37,449 nt of DNA. It comes from a virus. The position numbers were made by a program, and so were the translations under genes. This document shows, piece by piece, positions 1-5,975 of this stretch. The DNA lies in IMG/VR virus record IMGVR_UViG_3300030060_007861, positions 1-37,449 of that record; one strand, given 5' to 3'. The notes beneath the pieces are model-generated. The model was not told the origin of the DNA. It did no database searches and worked only from the letters and a program-made list of their open reading frames with translations. Position 1 is the stretch's first letter, and every line of letters starts with the position of its first letter.

Positions 1-32
1 ATCATCGCCCTAAGTCCTTGTCCCCAAAGGGT

Positions 33-98
33 TTACGTTTCGTGACAATCGGGTAAGGTCATGATCAGAATACAGATGGTGGCAATTAAAAGTTTCAT
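33..98 (-). CDS. Very small hydrophobic peptide (21 aa), hypothetical
   Basis: An ATG overlaps the stop of the upstream 63-aa gene (ATGA junction). A GGAG ribosome site sits about 8 bases before it. The 21-residue product starts MKLLIATICILIM, a single hydrophobic stretch, and ends in a short polar tail with one Cys. It could be a small membrane peptide, or a truncated lipoprotein-like signal, although LPDC is not a good lipobox. Only the coupling and ribosome site support it. The function is unknown. Confidence 0.35.
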   Translation of the reverse strand: MKLLIATICILIMTLPDCHET

Positions 99-286
99 TC
101 ATATTCTCCAGCGAGTTCGTAGATATCTTCTGAGGCAACTATGCACGTAATCATATCAAAGCTAACGTAATGCTGACCGTCCCCTGCATACTTCACATAA
201 TGCCAGTCATGATCCCAGGTCTCATGAATGTGACACCAGACGGAAATTGGTTGTTCGGCTTCAAGGGGATATGTTTCGGCATTCAT
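95..286 (-). CDS. Hypothetical acidic protein (63 aa)
   Basis: Third gene of a minus-strand run of coupled small genes. Its ATG overlaps the TGA of the upstream 97-aa gene, with GGAG 8 bases upstream inside that gene's last codons. The protein is acidic and rich in Trp, His and Tyr (WCHIHETWDHDWHYVKYAG), with no signal or membrane segment. I do not recognise the family. The junction sequence is almost identical to the one at 573-588, so the gene pair may have arisen by duplication of a translation-start cassette. Confidence 0.6.
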   Translation of the reverse strand: MNAETYPLEAEQPISVWCHIHETWDHDWHYVKYAGDGQHYVSFDMITCIVASEDIYELAGEYE

Positions 287-576
287 GAGCAGGACTCCAC
301 ATTGTCATATTGTCTAGGGTTTCCCCACTCGGTGATAAAATCCTCATGCTCTTGAATCGTAGAACGATATTCACGATCAGAGTGCCACTGAAAATAATTA
401 ACTTCCCCATCCTCATCGATATGGAATATCATGGTTTCGGTGGTGTAATCATTATGTACGCTAGACACTCGAAACCGATCACCACCAAATACCCAATCAG
501 TGGCGAATCTGTTAGCATCATCACCGGAGGATATACTCTGTTCGTGGTGGATAGATTCAAATACGGGAACACTCAT
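283..576 (-). CDS. Hypothetical acidic protein (97 aa)
   Basis: Middle gene of the coupled minus-strand operon. It starts at an ATGA overlap with the 70-aa gene upstream and ends ESCS at an ATGA overlap with the next gene. The sequence is acidic with a strand-rich look (WVFGGDRFRVSSVHND, then a TMIFHIDEDGEVNYFQW-type stretch). There are no membrane segments and no motif I can name. Position suggests an early host-takeover type gene, which is inference from size and promoter only. Confidence 0.6.
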   Translation of the reverse strand: MSVPVFESIHHEQSISSGDDANRFATDWVFGGDRFRVSSVHNDYTTETMIFHIDEDGEVNYFQWHSDREYRSTIQEHEDFITEWGNPRQYDNVESCS

Positions 577-785
577 GAACAGGACTCCTGATATTTCGCT
601 TCCATACGGGCAAGGGATTTAGTGGCAGCATCATAGAATTTGGATTTACTGTAATTTGGATTACTACCGCATAGATCAGTGCTGAATCTCTCCGCTACAA
701 TCATACCAGTATGGGGGGAGAGTTTCCCTCTACTGATTAGTGAGTCAATGATGTCCGCTATTAGTTGGTAATCTTTTTTAGTCAT
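573..785 (-). CDS. Small phage protein starting MTKKDYQLIA (70 aa)
   Basis: First gene of the minus-strand operon. The reading frame extends upstream, but a near-consensus promoter (TTGCAT, 17-bp spacer, extended -10 TGCTATACT at 792-797) lies 6 bases before this ATG. Transcription should therefore begin on the ATG itself, which fixes the start at 785 and excludes the longer form. No Shine-Dalgarno is present. The MTKKDYxLIA opening is common in small uncharacterised phage proteins. Helical N-terminus, one Cys-Gly pair in the middle, C-terminal ESCS overlapping the next start. Function unknown. Confidence 0.65.
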   Translation of the reverse strand: MTKKDYQLIADIIDSLISRGKLSPHTGMIVAERFSTDLCGSNPNYSKSKFYDAATKSLARMEAKYQESCS

Positions 786-791
786 ACGAGT

Positions 792-820
792 AGTATAGCA
801 ACCAGGGGGTCGTAATGCAA
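792..820 (-). promoter_or_regulatory. Sigma70-type extended -10 promoter, predicted leaderless start
   Basis: Reading the minus strand: TTGCAT (820-815), 17-bp spacer, TGC then TATACT (797-792), 6 bases, then ATG at 785. The expected start point, 7 bases after the -10, is the A of the ATG. Confidence 0.75.
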
Positions 821-875
821 CCGCAGTAATGGTATTGGGGATAAATTGTGGATAACTTTTTTTATTTGGTACGGC

Positions 876-903
876 TTGCAATCTCCGCCAGTTGTGCTAT
901 ACT
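876..903 (+). promoter_or_regulatory. Sigma70-type extended -10 promoter, divergent partner, predicted leaderless start
   Basis: TTGCAA (876-881), 16-bp spacer, TGC then TATACT (898-903), 6 bases, then ATG at 910. Same -10 and same -10-to-ATG distance as the divergent promoter at 792-820. Confidence 0.75.
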
Positions 904-909
904 TGGGAC

Positions 910-1101
910 ATGAAGAAACCAAACAACAACCCGGAAATCATGGACGATCTTAATACCGATGACCTCTTTATTGAGGCTGATATGAGGGAGGAAGCCAAGC
1001 AGGATGCAATAAACGATTCTGCGTTTGACTTTGATCCAGAGATGGACTACCATAACTGGTTGACCGAACCGGTTACTGGATTCTCGGAGGACATATGGTG
1101 A
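910..1101 (+). CDS. Hypothetical acidic protein (63 aa)
   Basis: Single-gene unit between a strong promoter and an intrinsic terminator. The frame is open further upstream, but those codons lie inside the promoter, so ATG 910 is chosen. The protein is strongly acidic (DDLNTDDLFIEADMREEAK, later DFDPEMDYHNW) with no membrane segment. Acidity and size are reminiscent of phage DNA-mimic or host-factor-binding proteins, but nothing here proves that role. The mRNA should have no leader and there is no Shine-Dalgarno. Confidence 0.65.
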   Translation: MKKPNNNPEIMDDLNTDDLFIEADMREEAKQDAINDSAFDFDPEMDYHNWLTEPVTGFSEDIW

Positions 1102-1124
1102 GGTTCCCCCCTCTCCCCCTCATG

Positions 1125-1152
1125 CCCCTGCACTGACGTGTGGGGGTTTTTT
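1125..1152 (+). terminator. Intrinsic terminator after the 63-aa gene
   Basis: CCCCTGCAC (1125-1133) pairs with GTGTGGGGG (1138-1146), including two wobble pairs, around a TGAC loop, followed by six T (1147-1152). It ends the 910-1101 unit. Confidence 0.8.
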
Positions 1153-1221
1153 AATGGGGGGGGTTCCGTCCAAACAGTGTCAGACGCAATAGGGGTCCCA
1201 TCACGGGACCCCCTAGCGAAA

Positions 1222-1256
1222 TACGCCGGCAAAAAATTCCCAATTTACCCACGGCA
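1222..1256 (+). repeat. 35-bp imperfect direct repeat, copy 1
   Basis: TACGCCGGCAAAAAAT, 10 variable bases, then CCCACGGCA. The second copy lies at 1314-1348 with the same internal spacing, 92 bp downstream. The intervening region has C and G homopolymer runs and no gene. Confidence 0.7.
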
Positions 1257-1313
1257 AAAACACCCCCCCCTCAAAACTCAATGACACATGGGGGGACTCC
1301 AAATCGAAAAAAT

Positions 1314-1348
1314 TACGCCGGCAAAAAATCTCACGTAGACCCACGGCA
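1314..1348 (+). repeat. 35-bp imperfect direct repeat, copy 2
   Basis: Same 16-base block, 10-base variable block and 9-base block as 1222-1256. Its right end runs directly into the CATAAATA late-promoter element of the prepilin-like gene, so it may be part of a control region. Confidence 0.7.
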
Positions 1349-1354
1349 TAAATA
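1347..1354 (+). promoter_or_regulatory. T4-type late promoter CATAAATA, leaderless geometry
   Basis: CATAAATA differs from the T4 late consensus TATAAATA by one base. Five bases separate it from ATG 1360, so the expected start is the A of the ATG. Confidence 0.5.
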
Positions 1355-1359
1355 ATCAC

Positions 1360-1662
1360 ATGAGAGCATTCACCATAGTAGAACTTACAGTTGCCCTAGT
1401 ATTAATCGTGACACTCATTGGCACGGTAATGATTACCACTATACCTCTGAGAAACCAAACAGACAAAATTCAATTCAGTTCTGTTATTCGCCAAGCAAAG
1501 CTACAACTAATCTCTCAGAAACTAAATGATCCTACTCAGGCTGAATATACCTTCATTGATGAAAAGGGCTATCGTTGGGTTTACACTCGAAGAACTAACA
1601 AAGTTGAGTGTTATACTCCGTATGATGTGAAGATACACTCGAGTGACATCTACACAGAATAG
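1360..1662 (+). CDS. Prepilin-like protein with type IV pilin N-terminal motif (100 aa)
   Basis: The N-terminus MRA-FTIVELTVALVLIVTLIG has the shape of a type IV prepilin or pseudopilin: a very short leader, Phe at mature position 1, Glu at mature position 5 and then about 20 hydrophobic residues. The leader ends in Ala rather than the usual Gly. The remaining 75 residues look like a small soluble domain with a strand pattern (GYRWVYTRRTNKVECYTPYD). Known family biology: prepilin peptidase cuts before Phe1, and Glu5 is needed for pilus or secretion-pseudopilus assembly. A virion or host-envelope role is inference. Alternatively it is simply a signal-anchor membrane protein. No Shine-Dalgarno; expressed late if the CATAAATA element is real. 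Confidence 0.7.
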   Translation: MRAFTIVELTVALVLIVTLIGTVMITTIPLRNQTDKIQFSSVIRQAKLQLISQKLNDPTQAEYTFIDEKGYRWVYTRRTNKVECYTPYDVKIHSSDIYTE

Positions 1663-1684
1663 TGGTTACAGAAAGTATCTAAAC

Positions 1685-1692
1685 TATAAATA
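1685..1692 (+). promoter_or_regulatory. T4-type late promoter TATAAATA for the internal-head-protein cluster
   Basis: Exact TATAAATA, 68 bases upstream of ATG 1761. A small hairpin, TTATTC/GAATAA (1708-1713 and 1719-1724), lies in the leader. Confidence 0.7.
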
Positions 1693-1760
1693 ATAGAGTC
1701 TCGGTGGTTATTCACAGAGAATAATTGAGAAACGGCAAAAGCTTAAAAAAGGGCTGAAAA

Positions 1761-1817
1761 ATGTTTGATAAAAGTCTACTCCTGCAGCACATCAAAAACC
1801 AAGACATTAATGAGCAA
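1761..1817 (+). repeat. Leader-coding repeat, copy 1
   Basis: DNA coding the MFDK leader. It aligns without gaps to 2571-2621 and 3186-3242, while the downstream parts of the three genes do not align. Confidence 0.75.
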
Positions 1818-2567
1818 TCATCTAGTAAGCCTATGACTGATAGAGAATACTACGATGCCGCAATGAAACAAGATGCACTCAAAGCAGAAAAGAAAAAAAC
1901 TCGAGAAAAAATGGAAATAGATGCTTTGAAGAAAACAGTGAGAAGTGATGCATACAGAAACGCATCACAAAGTGAACGACAGAATATGATAGACAAGTCA
2001 TATGAACTTCGTTCTGTTGGTGACAATCCAAACATCAATATGAGTGATGCAGAGTTTAGTGTTGCACAGGATGTTCGTGGTGAAAATATTCGTAAAGATA
2101 CCCGTACTAAACTTGATGCGATGACACCCGAACAGAGACAAGCAAGTTATGATGAAACGGAAGCCAGAAGTGCAGCCCGCTACGAGAGAGGTAGAAAAGC
2201 AGCACAGGGTGGACCGATCACATCAATGGGCGATGTGCGTGCGATGAAAGACTACTTTGCAAGTAATAGAAAAGACTACAAAAATATAGCAGCTCCTGTA
2301 ATGAAACAGGCTAAACAAGATATTAAAGTCATGTCTAATCTTGATCCTAAAGTAAATGATACACCCACAAAAATAGCAACAAGTGTTTTCAAAAGCAGAG
2401 GCATAGATACAAAAAATCCAGATCTAGTGAAGTTCGAAAGAGGTAGACGACAAGTCTTAGCCGGTCAAACTAGAGTGGGGCTGGATAATCTTCTCAGAAA
2501 AAGAATGGGAATGAATAAAGCAGGATTTGGATCAGCATCAACAGCAGCATCATCAGGGAGATTTTGA
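1761..2567 (+). CDS. Candidate internal head protein 1 with MFDK leader (268 aa)
   Basis: Starts MFDKSLLLQHIKNQDINEQ. Residues 1-18 are shared with the next two genes. I-N-E18 fits the [IL]-x-E site cut by the T4 gp21 prohead protease, so the first 18 residues are read as a removable capsid-targeting leader. The rest is highly charged, helical and basic (many Lys, Arg and Gln, with a long coiled-coil-like section to about residue 150). It ends in a flexible Ser/Ala/Gly tail. No enzyme motif is seen. The ribosome site AGGG lies about 10 bases upstream. Three bases separate its stop from the next ATG, so the genes form one operon from the late promoter at 1685. Function in the infected cell is unknown. 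Confidence 0.7.
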   Translation: MFDKSLLLQHIKNQDINEQSSSKPMTDREYYDAAMKQDALKAEKKKTREKMEIDALKKTVRSDAYRNASQSERQNMIDKSYELRSVGDNPNINMSDAEFSVAQDVRGENIRKDTRTKLDAMTPEQRQASYDETEARSAARYERGRKAAQGGPITSMGDVRAMKDYFASNRKDYKNIAAPVMKQAKQDIKVMSNLDPKVNDTPTKIATSVFKSRGIDTKNPDLVKFERGRRQVLAGQTRVGLDNLLRKRMGMNKAGFGSASTAASSGRF

Positions 2568-2570
2568 AAA

Positions 2571-2621
2571 ATGTTTGATAAGAAACTACTACTACAACAC
2601 ATCAAAAACCAAGACATCAAC
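2571..2621 (+). repeat. Leader-coding repeat, copy 2
   Basis: About 88 percent identical by eye to 3186-3236 (6 differences in 51 bases). Confidence 0.75.
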
Positions 2622-3182
2622 ACTGAGAACCTTAGTGAGCAAAAAAATGAAGTCATTCCGTGGAATCAAGATTTGATGGATAAAATTTCTGGTAAAGGTA
2701 AAATGGGAGAAAATGATCCTCTGTATAAGGGTTCAAAAACCCCTGAAGAAGCTGCCGAAAAGGAAACCACAAATCGACCTTCTTTCCTAGGAAGAGCAAA
2801 ACCGTGGGAAGGTCGTGGTGTAACTGAAGATGAGTATAATCAGGCGGTTGCTGCTAAGAAGTTACATACCGCAAAGTTCTGGGATAAGTTCTATAAAGAA
2901 CGACGAGGCATCAAAAGAGACGGAGCAGATGAAAGAGCAAATTTGAATCCCGTAGATTTTGCACCCGAATTCGATAAAGGCAGATATAAAAAATATGGCA
3001 CAAAATCGAGCACTGGAACTGCATCTACAGGTGGATTTAGCACAAAAAATCTTACTAATCAATCCTCTGTCGGAGAAAATGGATCTAATCTTGCAGGACC
3101 AACTACCTCTAGTAAGTCTACAAAAATTGGATCTTTGAGAATTCCTACTAATTTATTAAAAACTAAACCAGGAATGTCTTGA
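2571..3182 (+). CDS. Candidate internal head protein 2 with MFDK leader (203 aa)
   Basis: Begins MFDKKLLLQHIKNQDIN, followed by a five-residue insertion relative to its neighbours, then L-S-E23 before Gln24, again an [IL]-x-E site. The body is basic and unrelated to gene 1: a Trp-rich middle (FLGRAKPWEGRGVTEDEYNQ), then a Lys/Arg-rich segment and a Ser/Thr/Gly tail. No signal peptide or membrane segment. Ribosome site GGGAG sits inside the 3' end of the previous gene. Leader conservation with body divergence is the pattern of T4 internal proteins, which share a targeting sequence but carry different cargo. The cargo function cannot be named. Confidence 0.7.
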   Translation: MFDKKLLLQHIKNQDINTENLSEQKNEVIPWNQDLMDKISGKGKMGENDPLYKGSKTPEEAAEKETTNRPSFLGRAKPWEGRGVTEDEYNQAVAAKKLHTAKFWDKFYKERRGIKRDGADERANLNPVDFAPEFDKGRYKKYGTKSSTGTASTGGFSTKNLTNQSSVGENGSNLAGPTTSSKSTKIGSLRIPTNLLKTKPGMS

Positions 3183-3185
3183 ATC

Positions 3186-3242
3186 ATGTTTGATAAGAAA
3201 CTACTCCTACAACACATTAGCAACCAAGACTTGAACGAACAA
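3186..3242 (+). repeat. Leader-coding repeat, copy 3
   Basis: Third copy of the MFDK leader DNA; differences cluster in the codons around the predicted protease site. Confidence 0.75.
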
Positions 3243-3953
3243 AAACTACGCGGAAGAATACTCGGTGAACCCGATCCTGTTCCTGATAATTCGATCTTTC
3301 CGGGTGCTGGGGATTTGAAGAAATCATTCTCTTCACCCGAAAATTTAACAAAGCTCAGGAAAACTCTGTTTGGTCAGACTGTAGGAGAGAAGCGAGCAGC
3401 AAAGATGTCTGGGAAGAACATCGGTATTCATAAAAGTAAACCCGGTGAAAAACCAGAAGTGTTCGCTGCAAGGTACAAGAAAGAGAATGATCCCTTTAAA
3501 CCAAGATTCCCTTTTCGAACCGTTACTAAACGTAAGCCATCAAAAGGTGGTGGATTGATAACTCCATTCTCACGATCCAGAAATATGAACGAAGGTACTC
3601 ATACAGTCAGTGTGAGTCTCGATCCTAATGGTGCTGGTTACATCTATGGTAACTCAGGGCATAACGCATTTTCGTTCGAAAGTGAAAAGCCTTCTGGAGA
3701 ACTTCGATCACTTGTCTCTGATCACGATCATGGACATCTCCATATTCAGCAGATCACGAAGGTTCATACGAATAAGAATCGGGAACGGCTTGATAAGCTC
3801 TCGGAGGGTGCTCCAGAGGGTGCTCCTATTAAAGATAAGAACAAGATCGGTGCTTCGGTTGCTGCTGCGGTTAAGAAGCTCATGAAACCCGGCTACGAGG
3901 ATCCTGACACCCCCACAGCAAGTCCTCCAGCAAGATCATCTGGTGGTTATTGA
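3186..3953 (+). CDS. Candidate internal head protein 3 with MFDK leader (255 aa)
   Basis: Begins MFDKKLLLQHISNQDLNEQ, with L-N-E18 as the predicted prohead-protease site. Residues 20-130 are basic and Pro/Lys-rich. A central part has a compact-domain look, with a His/Asp cluster SDHDHGHLHIQQ that could bind metal, though I cannot assign an enzyme. The C-terminus is Pro/Ser-rich and ends SSGGY. Three bases after the preceding stop and 13 before the next ATG, so it is co-transcribed with both. The same leader in three adjacent unrelated bodies argues for a portable targeting tag. Confidence 0.7.
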   Translation: MFDKKLLLQHISNQDLNEQKLRGRILGEPDPVPDNSIFPGAGDLKKSFSSPENLTKLRKTLFGQTVGEKRAAKMSGKNIGIHKSKPGEKPEVFAARYKKENDPFKPRFPFRTVTKRKPSKGGGLITPFSRSRNMNEGTHTVSVSLDPNGAGYIYGNSGHNAFSFESEKPSGELRSLVSDHDHGHLHIQQITKVHTNKNRERLDKLSEGAPEGAPIKDKNKIGASVAAAVKKLMKPGYEDPDTPTASPPARSSGGY

Positions 3954-3966
3954 AGGAACAATACAA

Positions 3967-4662
3967 ATGAAACGTTTTAAAAAATTCTTAAAAGAGGGAA
4001 AGCGAATCCCAAAGACTAGAGAGGGACAAGATCCCGATACTCATAGTGATCTCTATACAGACGAAGATCCTAAAGATACTATTCATGGTCTCGGTTTTAA
4101 GAATGAAGCAAAGGCAAAAGAGTCTGTTACAAAGATAAAACGATCAGGAAGAAAGCACGCACATAAGATCCAGGCTGCTATTGCAATGGAACAGAGAGCA
4201 AAGGCTGCTGGCAAGAAAGCTGCATCCTCTGTGTATAGAGGTTTCATCGAGAAGATGAAAAAGAAGACAAAGAAAATGAACGAGTCTATGGACACTCTCT
4301 TACCTTACGACAGAGTAAAGGACGAGAAGCAGGATGACATGCGTCATGTTCATCATGAGATATCAGTCCCTGATGGAAGTACCGTTACAGTAGAGAAAAG
4401 AACCGACAGTGATAACGAGATGAGCGTGAAGTTCAAGTCAGAGGGTTCTGGACAGTTGACTGGTAAGGGTAAGCATCAGTTCGGTATTCTAAACACAGTT
4501 AGACACATAGTAAAGAATGAAGCAAGTCAGCAGGGTGTAGGAGCCGTCAAGTTCAGTATCACAGACAATGATGAGAAGAGACACAAAGTCTATAGTAAGA
4601 TGGCAGAGAGAATAGGCAAGAAGCTGCCTCCTGTTGATCAGCTACAAAGAATAAATCTCTGA
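3967..4662 (+). CDS. Candidate internal head protein 4, FxxFLKE leader, GNAT-like tail (231 aa)
   Basis: ATG 3967 is chosen over an upstream ATG in the same frame because GAAGGAA lies at the right distance. MKRFKKFLKE-G matches the T4 internal-protein leader pattern (aromatic residue, F[LI]xE, Glu at position 10). After it comes a helical Lys/Ala-rich segment (GLGFKNEAKAKESVTKIKR to about residue 105) of a kind common in marine phage proteins. The C-terminal 120 residues end in R-HKVYSKMAERIGKK, which resembles the end of GNAT acetyltransferases; that call is weak because no clear acetyl-CoA loop is visible. Expected product: a basic capsid-packaged protein. Confidence 0.65.
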   Translation: MKRFKKFLKEGKRIPKTREGQDPDTHSDLYTDEDPKDTIHGLGFKNEAKAKESVTKIKRSGRKHAHKIQAAIAMEQRAKAAGKKAASSVYRGFIEKMKKKTKKMNESMDTLLPYDRVKDEKQDDMRHVHHEISVPDGSTVTVEKRTDSDNEMSVKFKSEGSGQLTGKGKHQFGILNTVRHIVKNEASQQGVGAVKFSITDNDEKRHKVYSKMAERIGKKLPPVDQLQRINL

Positions 4663-4670
4663 TTTTTTTC

Positions 4671-4699
4671 TTGACAAGATTATGGGTCATCGATAAAAT
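4671..4699 (+). promoter_or_regulatory. Sigma70-type promoter upstream of the lysozyme gene
   Basis: TTGACA (4671-4676), 17-bp spacer, TAAAAT (4694-4699), about 43 bases before ATG 4743. It gives the lysozyme gene an early-type promoter in addition to any late read-through. Confidence 0.7.
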
Positions 4700-4742
4700 C
4701 ATCATGTCTCTGAGTAATAAGGGTAATTAGATTGGAATTAAA

Positions 4743-5657
4743 ATGAGAAGCTTTAAAAGATTTCTAAAAGAGGGCATCAAGAAACGTGGAGACAATTTTG
4801 TCGTCACTGATTCTTCTGGTGACAAAGTGCTCGGAACACATGATACCAGAAAAAAGGCATTAAAGCAACTAGCCGCTGTCGAAATTTCTAAGAAGAAAAA
4901 ATTGTCAGAACAACGAGGTGTAATGCTCGCAGGTGTTCTCGGTGTTACCACTACTGTATTTAGTGAACAATACACAGTTCAAAAGGGTGACTACCTCGGT
5001 AAGCTAGGAAATGTAAAAGAAATTTTAAAACTGAATCCTCAGATAAAAGATCCTGATCTAATCAGACCTGGACAAAAGATAAACTTGCCAGGCAAGAAAA
5101 CTGCTGTTCCTAAAGCTACACCTAAAGTTGCTCCTAAACCTGCTGTCACTGGTACAGAGAGTTTTGCAAAAGATCTAGCTCCTCATGAGGGATATAGATC
5201 ACATGTATATAAAGACCATAAAGGCAATCCCACTATAGGAATAGGACACATGTTTGGTCCTGACTCGAAGAAGAGATTTGAAGCTGCAGGGCTAGGTTCA
5301 AAATATAAAGGTTGTGTTGGTGGAAAGTGCGGATTGAACAAAGATGAAGCAACTAAACTATTATCTCAAGATCTTACTGATGTTTATGTTCCAAGAACAA
5401 AGAAACTTATTACTAACTTTGATAGATTAAATCCAGAGGCTCAGAGTGCAGCAGTTGGTTCTGTGTATAGAGGTGGTCTGTCTGGAAGTCCAAAAACATT
5501 AGGACTCATTAATCAAGGAAAGTTTAAAGAAGCAGGAAAAGAATTTTTGAACAGTACAGAATATAGAGAATCTAAAAAAGCAGGGACTGGTGTGTATAAG
5601 AGAATGGATTCTTATGCAAAAGCAATTAGTAGTGCTACACTAAGACCAAATAAATGA
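4743..5657 (+). CDS. LysM-lysozyme (T4-lysozyme family) with capsid-targeting-like leader (304 aa)
   Basis: Three parts. Residues 1-56: MRSFKRFLKE-G, the same Glu10 leader as its neighbour and the gene at 12026, followed by a second [IL]-x-E site, L-S-E56 before Gln57. Residues 77-116: a LysM peptidoglycan-binding domain (YTVQKGD to PGQKINLP). Residues 139-300: a glycoside hydrolase 24 lysozyme with Glu149, Asp158 and Thr164 spaced exactly like the T4 catalytic triad (E-8-D-5-T) and the TIGIGH motif. It cleaves the glycan backbone of peptidoglycan. A Pro/Lys linker joins LysM and enzyme. There is no secretory signal; a hydrophobic stretch at 58-74 might act as a weak anchor. It may be the endolysin, but the leader and the packaged-protein neighbours suggest a capsid-carried lysozyme. 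Confidence 0.85.
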   Translation: MRSFKRFLKEGIKKRGDNFVVTDSSGDKVLGTHDTRKKALKQLAAVEISKKKKLSEQRGVMLAGVLGVTTTVFSEQYTVQKGDYLGKLGNVKEILKLNPQIKDPDLIRPGQKINLPGKKTAVPKATPKVAPKPAVTGTESFAKDLAPHEGYRSHVYKDHKGNPTIGIGHMFGPDSKKRFEAAGLGSKYKGCVGGKCGLNKDEATKLLSQDLTDVYVPRTKKLITNFDRLNPEAQSAAVGSVYRGGLSGSPKTLGLINQGKFKEAGKEFLNSTEYRESKKAGTGVYKRMDSYAKAISSATLRPNK

Positions 5658-5687
5658 TACATATCTACACCTAGAAAGGAATTACCT

Positions 5688-5975
5688 ATGGCACTTAACA
5701 CAAACGAACAACTCACTCTTGCTGAAGCTGCAATTGCTATTAACAATGGACCAGCTGAAGTTGCAGAAGAAGTAGTAGAAGAATCAACAGAAGAGACAAC
5801 AGAAATTTCCGAAATGGATATGGTTGCTCTTTCTTTCATCCAGTCTGCTCTTGGCGAAGACATTATTAACGAATCGACAGAGGAAGATTATGCCGTCGCT
5901 GTGTCTGAATTGGTAGAGTCATTAAATCAGATTTGCTTTGCAGTAAATGATTACTTTGGTCTTTACAACGACTGA
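5688..5975 (+). CDS. Hypothetical very acidic protein (95 aa)
   Basis: Starts after AAAGGAA. The product is rich in Glu and Ala with an almost uncharged N-terminus (TLAEAAIAINNG), a Glu/Thr/Val run (residues 24-44) and a helical C-terminal half. No motif recognised. It follows the candidate capsid-packaged set but lacks their leader. Its acidity would suit a chaperone, scaffold or decoy role, none of which is shown. It overlaps the 3' end of the convergent nuclease gene by 13 bases. Confidence 0.65.
   Translation: MALNTNEQLTLAEAAIAINNGPAEVAEEVVEESTEETTEISEMDMVALSFIQSALGEDIINESTEEDYAVAVSELVESLNQICFAVNDYFGLYND

Noticed and set aside
1222-1348. CRISPR array or attachment site
   Set aside because: Only two repeat copies, 57 bases apart with internal variation and no integrase or Cas gene nearby.
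3628-3885. Plus-strand frame rich in Arg/Leu/Ser inside head protein 3
   Set aside because: Overlaps a better supported gene entirely and has a low-complexity shadow composition.
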